Source of the DNA: Acanthornis magna
Taxonomy: Eukaryota; Chordata; Aves; Passeriformes; Acanthizidae
Direction of reading: 5' to 3'
NCBI GenBank assembly: GCA_036785705.1
Contig: JAWUZG010000330.1
Span: 107,501 to 171,500, forward strand
DNA: 64,000 nt
Every line of letters starts with the position of its first letter. Positions within the stretch are counted from its first letter, which is position 1. The translations under genes were made by a program, and so were the position numbers. The notes under the pieces are model-generated. The model worked only from the letters and a program-made list of their open reading frames with translations. It had not been told where the DNA came from and did no database searches. This document shows, piece by piece, positions 51,420 through 62,600 of the stretch.

Positions 51420-53000
51420 ATCATAGAATAGTAGAATATCTCAAGATAGAAGAGACCCATAAGGATCATCAAATCCAACTCCTTAGTCCTCACAGGACTG
51501 CCGAAAACTAAACCATATGACTTAAAACATCATTCAGATGAAACTCTGAGAAGTTTTTTGCTGTATCCTCTTCATTGGAAAACCTGTTCCAACTGACCAC
51601 CTTGTCAGGAAAGAATTCTTTCTAATGTCCAGTCTGAACACCCCCTCCCAACTTCATTCCATTTCCTTGTGTCCTACTACTGGTCACCTGAGAGAGGAGT
51701 TTGGCACCTCCTCAGTAACTTACCCTATTGAGGAAATTGTAGACTAAGATGCACGACCTTGCTCTTCGCTTTGATGAAACTCATGAATTTTCTGTGGGCC
51801 TGCTTCTGGAGCTAGTAACTCAGCTTCCTGTCATCTGCAAAATTCTTGTGGCTGTGCTGGGTCCCACAACTATGTTATTGATGCAGTTGTCAAACTGTAC
51901 TGGTCTCATAACAGATCCCTGCTTATCACCAATCTCCATCCAGCACATTCAAAAGCAGGTTCCCAAGGGACTTCAAAGTAATTCCTTAAGGAGCCCAAGG
52001 TCTGCTCTTTCCATGTCCAGGGTCAAAGTTTTCTGGAGGTTCTCCTCCTAGAGCCAGCGATTTGAAACTTAAATATTTTATGATCACTGTAAATATTTTA
52101 TGGTTTCTGTTTGCAGGCAACAAATATGGGAACAACAAACCTGTCCTAGTTGCTTCCCTTAGTACCTGCTCCAAAAAGTCATCTTCAACATGTTTCAGAA
52201 ATTTCCTGGACCTGTTTTTGTCAGCTGTATGATATCCTGAGTTGATGTCTGAGAAGCTGAAATCACTTACAGAGAGGAGTGCAGGTGGTCTCGACATACT
52301 TCTTAATTCCTTGTGGAATAATTCACTGATTCATCATCCTGGATGAATGGTTGACAGCATGCTCCCCACAACAATATGTGTTTTATTTTCTTTCACCTTC
52401 ATGTTTACCCAGAGGCTCTCAGGTGTATCAGTGCCAACTGCAAGTGTCATACAATCCCATCCCTTCCTTACACACAGCTCCACCCTGCTGCCTTGTCAGC
52501 CTTGCCCATCCCTCCTGAAGACCCCATAACCATCTCTAATGGCACACCAGTCTGAGGACTCATGTCAGGAAAACTCAGGTTTTGCTTTTGAAAATGGTGT
52601 CATAGTTGTGGGACTAGGAAAAAATTTCTGACTTCTCTAATTTTTTCAGATGTGCCTAGTGTACTCCGCACACCATGAAGGAGACTGAAGGACTTCACAC
52701 TGTCCCTCAAACACTGATGTGTTCAGGCTTATCTTAGACAGCCTGGTTTCATGCCTTTCCCCTTCACATACAGTAAAAAGTTCTGTTAGTGAGCCCTAGC
52801 TCCTGTGCAAAGATCCTTCCCCCTTGGTGTGCTCTGTCTGTTGCCAGCAGGCCTGGTGTCCTCTAGATCAACTGTGACCAAAACCCACAAAATTTTGCTG
52901 GTGACCAGTCACAGAGACAGGTCCTGATTTGCTGTGTCCTTCTGTATCTTCCATTGTCATTCCCTGCAACTCAAAGCATAGTGGAGAACATTAATTATGT
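51420..53000 (-). mobile_element. CR1 LINE, long internally deleted copy
   Basis: The longest CR1 here. The plus strand begins with the TCATAGAATAGTAGAATATC tail and passes through the ORF2 3' region (TGAAACTCATGAATTTTCTG). Then come the RT middle (GTCATCTGCAAAATTCTT, CACCAATCTCCATCCAGCAC), the endonuclease region (51986-52297) and further 5' sequence including CCAGAGGCTCTCAGG, CTCCACCCTGCTGCC and TGTTGCCAGCAGGCCTGGTG. Only part of RT is present between the 3' region and the endonuclease, so about 1 kb or more was deleted internally. Frames are broken throughout. The 5' edge near 53000 is approximate. Confidence 0.85.
51986..52297 (-). pseudogene. CR1 ORF2 endonuclease-domain remnant
   Basis: Minus translation gives DFSFSDINSGYHTADKNRSR, then FLKHVEDDFLEQVLREATR and TGLL. 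This matches the distal part of the CR1 apurinic endonuclease domain, whose canonical form is GDFNHPDI followed by FLE-V-DNFL-Q-(I/V)-(E/R)-PTR-GALL. The canonical GDFN has become SDFS, so the catalytic Asp-Asn pair is lost. The AP-endonuclease domain nicks target DNA during LINE insertion; this copy is inactive. Confidence 0.85.
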
Positions 53001-53588
53001 TACAGACTTTTTAGTAAACCTTTGTCAGTGACAAAAAATTTTTATCAGTTTGATGTCAAACTAATTATTTCAATATCTGCTTTTAATTACTTAACTGAAT
53101 GACTCATGTTAATAAGCATAAGTACGTCAATGGATTTTGATTAACAAAGTTAAGAATTTAATAGGACAGCATCCTCCTTTTCTAGATAACTTCCTGCTGG
53201 GATTCCATGGAGTTGTGAATGCCTTTTTTTTCCTCTGTCCTTATTTCTTGATAACAATGCTTAAAAAAGCTGCCCAGGGTGTCAAGGAAGTCTTGCCAGA
53301 TGTTATCCTGAATATGTTAAAGGTTTTCCTGAGGAAGTATCTATGTGGATATTATAAGACTATCAAAACACTAAAGCACATAGGAAATACCTGTGTAGCT
53401 GTAGTAGATTAAGAAGCAGTGTTGGCAAAGCACATCTGTAGTATTCAGAAAATAAGTCAGTTAAAATGCTAAGTATAGGGAAATTAGGGGCAATCATATT
53501 TTTTATCAACAATCAATGATATACTGTAGTAAATGTAAAGAAAGAAGTTTTAATTCAAAATGAAATTAATAATCAATGAATAGAGTGC
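53001..53588. other. AT-rich spacer with an unassigned 91-codon frame
   Basis: The plus frame at 53137-53412 has a hydrophobic stretch (FFFLCPYFLITMLKKAA) but no match I recognise and no supporting promoter or splice context. Nothing else seen. Confidence 0.5.
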
Positions 53589-54445
53589 CAGGCAACTTCT
53601 CCAGCCACTCAAGGTCCCTCTGCCTGCCAGCAGCACCACACTCCCAACCACAAGATTCCCCAGCTTGATGCGTGCCCTCTGCCTCACTCTGAGGGACACT
53701 GAGCCCATCAGCTGCATCACTCAAGGGCAGCAGCGCCTGCAGAGCACAGCACAGGGCGTGCAGCCCTGCACCTTGCTAGCAGGCAAGCTCTGCCCAAGGC
53801 CTCAGCAACTCAGGGGAAAAGCCATGTACCTTTTGGCTATGAGCCATCCAGGGCTGCTCCTTTGCATCCCCCTAAGCCCCAGGCCAGGCTGTCCAAAGGG
53901 TCCCAGTTTGCCTGAGGATGGCCCATCCCTTCCATGTGCTGCCGGGACAGGTGCATCAGACACGGGGGCTGTGCTGTGCCCTCGCTGGCTGTGGGGACAG
54001 CCCCATGGCCTCCTTCTTAGGCGGCACATTGGCTGCGCTCACGGTGCTCGCAGCGGCAGCAGGAGGCTGCCTGCGGCTCTGGAGGCCAAGGCTGAAGCTC
54101 AGGGGTGGCTCTTGATGGGCAAGTGATTTCCCCATGCTCAAACCCAGAAAACAAGACATGAGAAAGGCCTAACAGCTTTGGGTTGGGGTGTCCTGAAAGA
54201 AGTGAGATGCCCTCGTGCACTGGGGCTTGCTTTCCTTGGCCCACTTTCCCCATGGCAAGTGGAGCTTTCCTTAGCAGCCCTTGCAGAGCCTTCTCCCTGA
54301 ACGTGGGGCTCTGCTGCCTCCCCAAAGCCTTGGACGCTTTGCTGCCGTGGCTTTGCGCACCTGGGGATGGGCAGGGCACGCCTGCCTCTTGTCCCCCAGC
54401 CCCCATCATCACTCCTTGCCAAAAGCCTCCCGGATCCTAAGACGC
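53589..54445. other. Isolated GC-rich block of unknown origin
   Basis: About 850 bp of clearly G+C-rich, CpG-containing sequence in an AT-rich setting, with sharp edges near 53589 and 54445. Long frames are open on both strands at once (plus 53665-54126, 153 codons; minus 54017-54412, 131 codons), which GC-richness alone can cause. On the plus strand a pyrimidine-G-rich GTGGGGACAG precedes an ATG at 54005 opening MASFLGGTLAALTVLAAAAG, a membrane-anchor-like stretch, with a stop soon after. It matches neither CR1 nor the LTR families seen here. Candidate gene fragment, retrocopy or unknown repeat. Confidence 0.5.
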
Positions 54446-55507
54446 ACATCTGGTAATTGCTCTAACACAAAACAACACCTGTTTCAGTCTGAAAATTGTA
54501 TTGATTGCAAGTTGCTACAAGCAGCACTACCTAGAGAGAAGTGCACCAAAGCCAACTTCATTGGAAAAAAGAAAATTTATTACAGCTCCATAAAACCATG
54601 CTGCTTCTGTACAATTAGAAAGTTCCCTTACAAGCTTCATATAGATGATTACATCTCTGCTGACTAGGTAGAAAGATACAAAGATCATTTTCAGGTCACA
54701 CAGTCAAATGTCTCACAGGTTACAAAGTTGCGCCACTACAGATACATGTCTGTAGAGAAAGTGACAAACATGCATCACCCTATCTAAACACCCACAGAGA
54801 AAGAACAAAACCTTACAATGCCATGCATGCTTACTTTGAATTTCATATAGAGACAAATGTAGCAATCCATGGTGTGAAAATCTCTTGTCATCTGTATAAA
54901 AATAGTTATACACTGCAGGAACCGACACATAACTATACGAATATCAAAGTAACGGTCTAAATTTACATACCCTGATAACTAAAGAAATAGAACTGTATCA
55001 CTCACGATTTTATATGCACTGAAACAGAACTGGAGATAGGTGCAAGGATAACCAGATACATATAGGGGTGATATTTCACTATGTGGCAAATGATATCTCT
55101 CCAGATATACTGCTAAGCAGCAAAATAGCTCATATGAATTTCACATATTAAATGTATTCCCATTTTTTTCTTACTGTTTTTAGAGTTTTAGGTCTTTGCC
55201 ATCTTCTCCTAAACTTACTAAATTTCTCAAGCTGGTAAAATTATGTTGGATCAAATCAGCATGTGAGTGCAAATTAAACTTCTGCTAAGTAATACATTTT
55301 AATAATACTTAAATAATTCTCTGGTGCACCCTGAGACTTTTTATTGGATTCAACATTTTCTAAACTACCCCCACCCACTCAAAGGAAACTGGCTTTTAGT
55401 GTAACTGCTTTTACTCTGCTAGCACGCCTTCTTGCCCACCTGGATCGATTAGATGGGGGTATGCTAGGTCTCTCACTAAGCTTCTCTATGCTTGGTCTTT
55501 TTGACAT
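54446..55507. other. Unique sequence, no gene recognised
   Basis: AT-rich. The first 250 bp after the GC block contains a reversed AATAAA (TTTATT at 54576-54581) that could be a poly(A) signal for a minus-strand transcript, but no gene body is identified. A 42-codon minus frame ends at 55507, directly against the LTR. Confidence 0.5.
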
Positions 55508-55788
55508 TGTCGAGGTTTGACCCTGGCTAAATGCCAGGCACCTATGATGTCTACTCTCTATGCTCTCTCCTGCTGCAACTATGCAGAGGAGAGAAAAAAA
55601 CAACATAAACACTCTGGAGGTATGAGTTGAGGTAAACCACTGGTGGGAGGATGCACAGAGACAGGGCAAAAAAAGGTTCCAAACTTAAAGTTGCAAAGTG
55701 ATTTATTGACCTAACAGAGTCAGAGGATAAATCAGAGGTAAAAATAAGCTCTTAAGACAGCGTTTCTTCAGTCACTCCCCTTCCCTCT

Positions 55789-56008
55789 TAAGGCACCATT
55801 TCTTGGCTCACTCCCTCCCTTCTTCCAACCAACAGCTCCGGGGCAGGGTCAGGGTATGAGGTTTTTTTTTTAAGTCAGTCCATCACCACAATTCTTCTGT
55901 TACAAACACTGTTTTCTACTCATTCCTCTCCCTTTAAGACGCCATTTCTCAGCTCACCCCCCTCCTTCCAACAAACAGCTCCGGGGTGGGGGCAGGGTAT
56001 GAAGGTTT
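55789..56008 (-). repeat. ~143-bp internal duplication in LTR
   Basis: Two related copies each run from CCATTTCT through CAACAGCTCCGGGG (or AAACAGCTCCGGGG) to CAGGGTATGA. The AGCTCCGGGG core occurs at 55834 and 55977, a period of 143 bp, with several substitutions and small gaps. A third partial relic may precede them near 55750-55788. Confidence 0.8.
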
Positions 56009-56557
56009 CCTTTGGTCAGCTCATTAGGGAGAAGAGTCCTCTACTTAGCCATGGGGTCCCACCCACAAGAGACAGTCCTCTGCGAACTTCTTTGGCGTGG
56101 GTCCAACCGCACAGGCAGAGCCTGCCCGAATTCTGCTGCAGCATGAGTTTTTTGTCCATAGGGTGCAGTCTTCCAAGGCGAGGCCAGGCTATTTCCACCC
56201 CGGGAGCAAAGCCTTTCTCTCTCCTGCAAGGCCTTTGCAACTCTCAGTCTCTGGGACTCCCACTGGATCACAGCTTCCTCCAGGCATCACCTGCTCCTCT
56301 GGCATGGACACCTCCCCACAGGCTGTGGGGGGGTCTCTGCATCCCCCGTGGACCCCATGGGCTGCAGGGGGACCACCTGCTCCCCCCATGGTCTTCACCA
56401 TGGCTGGCAGAGGGTTTTCAGCTCCAGTGCTTGGAACACCTCCTCCCCCACCTTCTCCACTGACCTTGGTGTCTCCATGTTGTTTTTCCTTACATATTTT
56501 TACCTCCTCCTCCTCTGGCTAAAAAAGAAGTGCGTGCTCACCGTGTTTTGATTTCTT

Positions 56558-56567
56558 CTTAAATATG
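56558..56567 (-). promoter_or_regulatory. LTR TATA-like element
   Basis: CATATTTAAG on the minus strand, about 30 bp downstream of the CCAAT box at 56597-56601. It is the family's conserved form, also seen at 29451-29460. Confidence 0.6.
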
Positions 56568-56765
56568 TTTTCACAGAGGCGTTAATAACATCTCTAATTG
56601 GCCCAGGCTTGGCCAGCAGCATGTCCATCATCTTCAGAGCCATCAGAGATTGGCTCTGCTGGACGTGGTGAAAAACTTCCAGAATCTTTGCACAGGACAC
56701 GCAGGAGCCATCTTTGTACTCCACCCTACACACTAGCAAAAACTGGGCCAAGCAAAACCACCACA

Positions 56766-58607
56766 GTATTCAGAAAGCCCCTATCACTTAGTTACAGATT
56801 TTTTTTATCACATATTTATTGCTGTTTGTTCAGCCCTCCCTGAGCAGAAATAATGGACTTTGGGGATCCATAAACTTCAGAGGATTTTAAATGTTTCCTG
56901 TCCTTTGCTGTTTTTCAAAACTTTTACTGTTAATTTTTAAGACCCCCTGCCCTCAGATCCGCCCTGGAACACTGCTCAGGTTTCATAGGTAACAAGTTGT
57001 GGGCCAAAATCACTATTTCTAAACAGTTTTCATTTTTATTTACTCCCTGGTCTGTGACTTGCTCCATATCTTGTTTTCATTCTTCTTTCTTTTTGTTTAG
57101 TGTTTTGCTTCCTTGCTGATTCCATTTAGGTTCTCACTGCAAACTGATTCTTACCCCAAACACATGCACAGAAAATCTTTCAAACTGCCTTTCACTACTG
57201 TTTCTTCTACAGTGTAACTATTCCCTCACTCATGTTACTCTTGCATGCTCATAGTGAAAACTCTTCCAGATGGGGACCTAGACATTTGTAAGTGCTCTCA
57301 ATAGTAGCCAGACATCAGCTGCCAAAGTTTATTTTTTTAATTAAAAAACAAAAAGGAGACTACTCTATTCTGTCACTTTTATTTGAAATAAAAACTATCA
57401 AACCAAACCTAAACCAAAAAGCATCACCAGAACAACAAAACCCCATGAAAGTAAAAGTCTTGAATACTAATTACAAATTCATGAGTTTTAGTAATTGACT
57501 CAAAGAAATAGTAGTGTCATCAGTATCTAACAAGAAGTCTTCCTCAGCACAATTAAGGCATCTTTACTGCATCACTGGCACCTTTACATAGTCATGCATC
57601 CTGTTGATACAGTTTGGAACAATCAGGATAACATGAAATCATATGAAACAAGTGACAGCATTTTTTAAAACTTCAGCATAATGAAATATAAAATCCATTG
57701 CTGGGAAAATGTTACAAAACAACTCAATTTCAGAAAACGGAAGAGGTGTCTGGTAATAGCTATGGATATTCTCTATTCAAAACACCGTAAAGGTGTACAA
57801 CAGTAATAGTTAAAACAAGTATTATTTGAATTTATATTATCCTTCTACCTTTGCTGCTGAAAATTTTAGATAATGTCTCGTAGAGCAGATCTACAACAGG
57901 AAGCTTCATATGGATGCTGTTTCCCTAACAACGAGTAGCATTTGAACAAAAACACAATACTAAATGGTTACTATTCTTCAGAGTACATAAAAGCAGTTAT
58001 TCAAAATCAGGAGCATCATGACATTGAAAAAACAAATTAAGGCAAAGGGTACTAACTATTCTGTTCCATATTAAGTAAATGCTTTACTCATAAATACTTG
58101 AGGAGCAGCTATAAGAACCCAGACATTTATTGTATTGGCAATGTCAAGTTAAATCATGACCTGAAAGAGGAGAGGATTTTTTCTAACATACAATTAAATG
58201 AAAAGACAGTCACATTCAGACAAGCTACAGAAAGAAGTCCTCTAGTTAGGTATAAATTGGGTCACACAATGAATAAATGAAAGGTCTAACTCTGCCTTCA
58301 GTGAAAGTCTTTATTTTCGACTTTTAAATTTGCACTCATAGAACAGGGTGTTAACAGGTTTTTAATCCTTTCTTTTCTGTTTTTCACCAACTGCATTATA
58401 CCTTCTATTATTCTGAAAATGCCATGATTTTCTAGATGTTATTTTGCCTCCAGGGTATATATTTTTTATTTATTTTCAAAATTTAAGTTTCTGTTCATTT
58501 TTTCGTGCAATAATTCTGTATATTAATGATGGGAAATTAAAATAAGAATGTTCTAGCACTGTAGGATGTTCTTCCACTTCTTTGTGGGTTTGCATTTTGG
58601 TGGGTTT
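56766..58607. other. AT-rich unique sequence, no gene recognised
   Basis: No mobile element or coding exon identified; frames stay under 70 codons. Confidence 0.6.
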
Positions 58608-58680
58608 GGTTTTTTGGTTGTTTTGTTTTGTTTTGTTTTGTTTTTTGTGTGTGTTTTGGTTTTGTTTTGTTTGCTTTTAG
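58608..58680. repeat. (TTTTG)n simple repeat
   Basis: T/G-rich tract with about five clean GTTTT units in the middle (58619-58641), a short GTGTGTG and further TTTTG units. Confidence 0.85.
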
Positions 58681-59084
58681 GGAAAAATATTTTTGTTGAA
58701 TTTATAAATTTTCTATCTTATATATTATGAAATGTACAGGTCAGATGGAAATGGAGTTTAAAAGTGTAATAAGATCTGACTCATTAGACATTTCCCAAGG
58801 TAGATTTTTGAAATGCAGCCTACTTGAATGATTCTAATGTCACATTGACACAGCAAAACTAAGGTAGCCGTGGCTTTAGTGACATTTGAGGGCAGTTTGA
58901 TGCAAAAAGAAGAATATTCTGTATATTTTCAATGAAGAAAAATATCTGTTGCTAGTGTCGCTTCATTAGGACTCTGAATTTCAAGTATATATCTTTCTGA
59001 CTCTGATCTTACCTCAGCATTAAGATAAAACCAACTTCTTTATGCAAGTGACTAGTTTGCACTCATCTTGGGGACAAATCCTGG
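58681..59084. other. AT-rich spacer
   Basis: No gene or repeat of note. Confidence 0.6.
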
Positions 59085-59660
59085 AAAGCTTTAAAAAAGT
59101 TCTCAAGTTCCTGGAGCACCCTGCAGGTGAGGGAGATGATCCTGCTCCTCCACTCATCCCTGGGGAGACACATCTGGAGTGCTGTGTCCAGTTCTTGGCT
59201 CCTCAGCATAAAACAGACAAGAAAGTACTGGAGCAGGTCTAGCTGAGGGTTATGAAGATGGTGAGGGAATGGAAGCATCTCACTTATGAGGAAAGGCCGA
59301 GGGAGCTGGGCTTGTTTAGCCTGGAGAAAAGACAGCTGGGGGGATCTCATCAATGTATGCGACTATCTGAAAGGGAGAGTCAAGAGTATGGACCAGGCTC
59401 TGTTGGGTGCTGCCAAACAACAGGACAAGAGGCAATGGGCAAAAACCGATGCACAGGAAGCTCCACCTGAACATTAGGAAGAACTTCTTTACTGTGCTGG
59501 TGAATGAGAACTGGAACAGATTGTCCAGAGAGAGTGTGTAGTCCCCTTCATGGGAGATATTAAAAAGTCATCTGGAGACACAATCCTGTGCCATGTGTTT
59601 AGATGACCCACTCTGGTCCCTTCCAATGTCACCCATTATCTGATTCTGTGATTCTATGAT
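59085..59660 (+). mobile_element. CR1 LINE, 3' end, plus strand
   Basis: The only plus-strand CR1 in the window. It is 5'-truncated, starting near AAGTTCCTGGAGCACCCTGC, and runs to the terminal octamer tail GATTCTGTGATTCTATGAT that defines the CR1 3' end. It includes GAACATTAGGAAGAACTTCT and CACTCTGGTCCCTTCCAATG, standard CR1 3' blocks. Relatively well preserved. Confidence 0.93.
59165..59560 (+). pseudogene. CR1 ORF2 C-terminal remnant
   Basis: Plus translation gives LECCVQFLAPQHKTDKKVLE (59042-59242 frame), then YEERPRELGLFSLEKRQLGG (59252-59470 frame). Both are the C-terminal signatures also seen on the minus strand at 4917-5126. A stop and a frameshift separate them, so this is not a functional protein. 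No endonuclease or RT core is present. Confidence 0.88.
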
Positions 59661-62600
59661 ACATTGGCCATGACAAAAATAAATGTAGATGAAGCAGTGT
59701 ATGTGACTCTTCCCAGAAATACAGGAATTTGGTTCCTTTTCCTATTCAGAAAGATTAAAAAAAAACAACAGAAAATGGGCTTATGTTTTTTTAAAAAATT
59801 GATTCTTAAGTCTAGGTATATAAATTTCATTACAGTTTTTTGTAGGAGAAATGGAGTCCCTGTCAAGATTATTTGTAGGCAACTTTTGACTAGGGTTTCA
59901 TTCAGATCCAAATTTGATTGTATTATGTAGGATATTGAAATCAGTTATCCAATTTGGTCTCACGTCTGACTGTGACTTTTCCCACAACTGGAAAAATAAA
60001 ACCAAATCAAGCAATTAGTTAGTAGCGCAAATATTGTACTGGTGACAGCTAGAAGGATCCATCAATTCATTTTTTCAACAACTTTAATGAAAAATTAACA
60101 AGTATTATTACAACGAGCATTTAATTTCTTAAATAATCTTTTTTAAAATGTCAGGGATTTGTTTGTTTACCTTTAAACATTATTTCCTATGTGGAAGAAA
60201 ACCTATTTCTTTCTAAACAGCCTTAGTTAGCTGGGTGTTTTTACACATCCATCTCTAACATTTCCATTGATTCCACATAGTTCTGTTTTACATCTATTCA
60301 TTTAAAGGAAGAGGAGAAGAAAAAAGAATGCAAATAAAATGATACAGGATTTTTAGGGTAAAGACAAATAAGCAATAACCTTGTTAACCATGTATGGTAT
60401 TACTCTTTTCCTGAAAAATATATCATCTATTTTACTTCTCTCTGTCACTTTTGACACAATCCAAGCAGCTCTCAGATTCACTATCTGAAAATAATCTGTG
60501 ATTTTGCAGTATCACAGAGAATCACATGGAATTAACACCACTAGTTTTCCTAGTGTCTCCTGTAGTATGAAGAGACACGTCTTCAAACATACGACACAAT
60601 TGTTTATATAAGAAAGTTAGTGTTTTTTAATTCTTTTGTCCATATCTTGGAAGGCAGACTTCTCTACTTCACAAAGTCAAGGTGAAGATCCTCTCTTTCT
60701 GTTCAGAGTCAAATCTGAAAGGATGTTTTCAAGGGTTATATTGTGCAAGATTTTCAGACTTGAAAGATTAGAAAGATTTTGAGTATGCATCTGGGATCTA
60801 AAATCATGGTTTATTCTTAGACAGAAATATGCTTACATTACAATATGCATCCAAAAATAACTGACTCATATCATTGTAATAAAACAGAAAAAGCTTTATG
60901 TTAGCTAAGTGACTCTGTGTCTTCAAATACAATCCAAAAATATATGTCCTATAATGTGATGCAATAGAGATTATGAAAACTCATCTTTCAGATATTACTG
61001 CTAAATTCAAAATAGAGTTTAAACAGATTTTCCAATTTGTGATGACTTTTTTTGGCTTTTGGAATAATGCTTTGCTAGCTTTTCCCTGGGGCCACTGATA
61101 AGAAAATAAGTTTAAAATTTTGGAATGCATTAGATACCTGAAAAAAATGTATGGTGTTTTGGTTACGGTTGTAAAATAAATTTTGGGTTACTTGGAAGTA
61201 AGGTTAGATTCCTCCCTTTTGTGAATCCTGATTGAGGATTGTGCTAACTATGCCAGTTTGTCACAAATGGGTGATTTAGTTTTCGTAAAGAACCACCATC
61301 AAAGGTAGAAGCAAAATTAGTTTTAATACGATGTTGTAAAACTGTGACTTAACAGCTCAATGCCAGGGTTCACTTGGTTACTTACATGGAAGAACACATG
61401 AATGAAAATTGAGTTAGAATATAGCAAGAATGATTGACACAGAGACCAGAGGCACAAAAGCTCCTGGGGAGATCCCTGCCATGCAGCCATTCTGCCTGGC
61501 AGCAGGACCTCAAAGAAAGCTCACTTAGGCTGTCATATTTATGGAATAAAGTGGTTGGCTCATAGTCAGTTTGCATACAATGGGAAAAATGTGCATGAGG
61601 TCAATTGTACCCACAACTTTGGGCAATAATGACACTTGGAAAAGCCACTCACTGTTTCTGTGTTAATTGCATGATCAGTGTTCCAAGCTGACGAGCATGG
61701 GTGCTCACTGGGTCACTCTGCCTCTTTGGGTGTTTCCTAGAGGGATTCTTGGCTCAGCTATGGCTTGGGACTTGATATCCTTGTAATCTGTACAAACAGC
61801 TGTTTGTTTAAGGGTCCAAGTCCATCTGTCATCTTGTTTTTTGTATCACAATTATTGTGGTTGATTTATAATTGTGTCATCACTATATTTGTATCATTAT
61901 CATATGCAAGTGATTGCACTGTACTTCTAAGACTTTAAGGATAACCTTTTAAAATTGTATTGACCAATTGCTGCAAATGCATTTTTTTCTTAGCAGTTTT
62001 GTGAGATGTGAATCATCAAGACATCTTCAGACATGAACGTGACATGAATACAATTGTGAAAAGCACCATGCAGCCTGGCCTACCCTCCCTTCCTTGCCCT
62101 TTTCTGCCCTGTCCTACCTACCCCAGGGGAGCCCAACCCATCCCAAGTTCCCTGCTCTGTACTATAGCTCTATTTTTGCTTGTGACAGAAACTCATTCCA
62201 GGGAGATCTCTTTATTTGGGATGCTGATGTAGAAGCATGATGCACAGAGCAAGTCTGGGTCTGACTCAGATAAAAATAAAAGCTGTGGACACACTTGTGA
62301 ACACAGTGCTATGGATCTGTTTTATTTTTTTTTGTTTTAGATGAAACAATCCCAGTGAATAAAGAAATTTTTTTGAGTAGCAATTGAGGTCATTTGATTG
62401 TAGAATTCATGAAACTACCAGAGCAAATTGTTTAGTCAGTCATATAAATCTCTACAAGGGCTGAGACAAGAGAAGCAAAATTAATCAAACTTATGCCTCA
62501 TTATGCATATTTCTCTCTGTAGTAGTTTTCAAAGTTCTTTTGCTGTGCCACAAGAATATTAACTATATAAGTTATGAAATAAATAAATAAAGAAGGTAAA

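Larger units (their letters stand above)
55508..56765 (-). mobile_element. Solo ERV LTR, minus sense (1,258 bp)
   Basis: Same family as 49454-50532, inverted. The plus strand begins TGTCGAGGTTTGACCCTGGC and ends AAAACCACCACA. In minus sense it has CCAAT (56597-56601), CATATTTAAG (56558-56567) and AATAAA (55702-55707). Matching blocks with the plus-sense copy include CCACTGACCTTGGTGTC at 56457-56473 and the AGCTCCAGTGCTTGGAACAC region. It is longer than its sister because of an internal duplication at about 55789-56008. Flanks GACAT and GTATT do not match, so no target duplication remains. No viral coding sequence is attached. Confidence 0.88.

Noticed and set aside
56568..56751. Minus-strand 'exon' with apparent acceptor (TGTGTAG) and donor (GTGAGC) reading VEYKDGSCVSCAKILEVFHH
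   Set aside because: The whole interval aligns to U3 of the LTR at 55508-56765, with CCAAT and TATA-like signals inside it. It is promoter DNA of the LTR, and the open frame is incidental.
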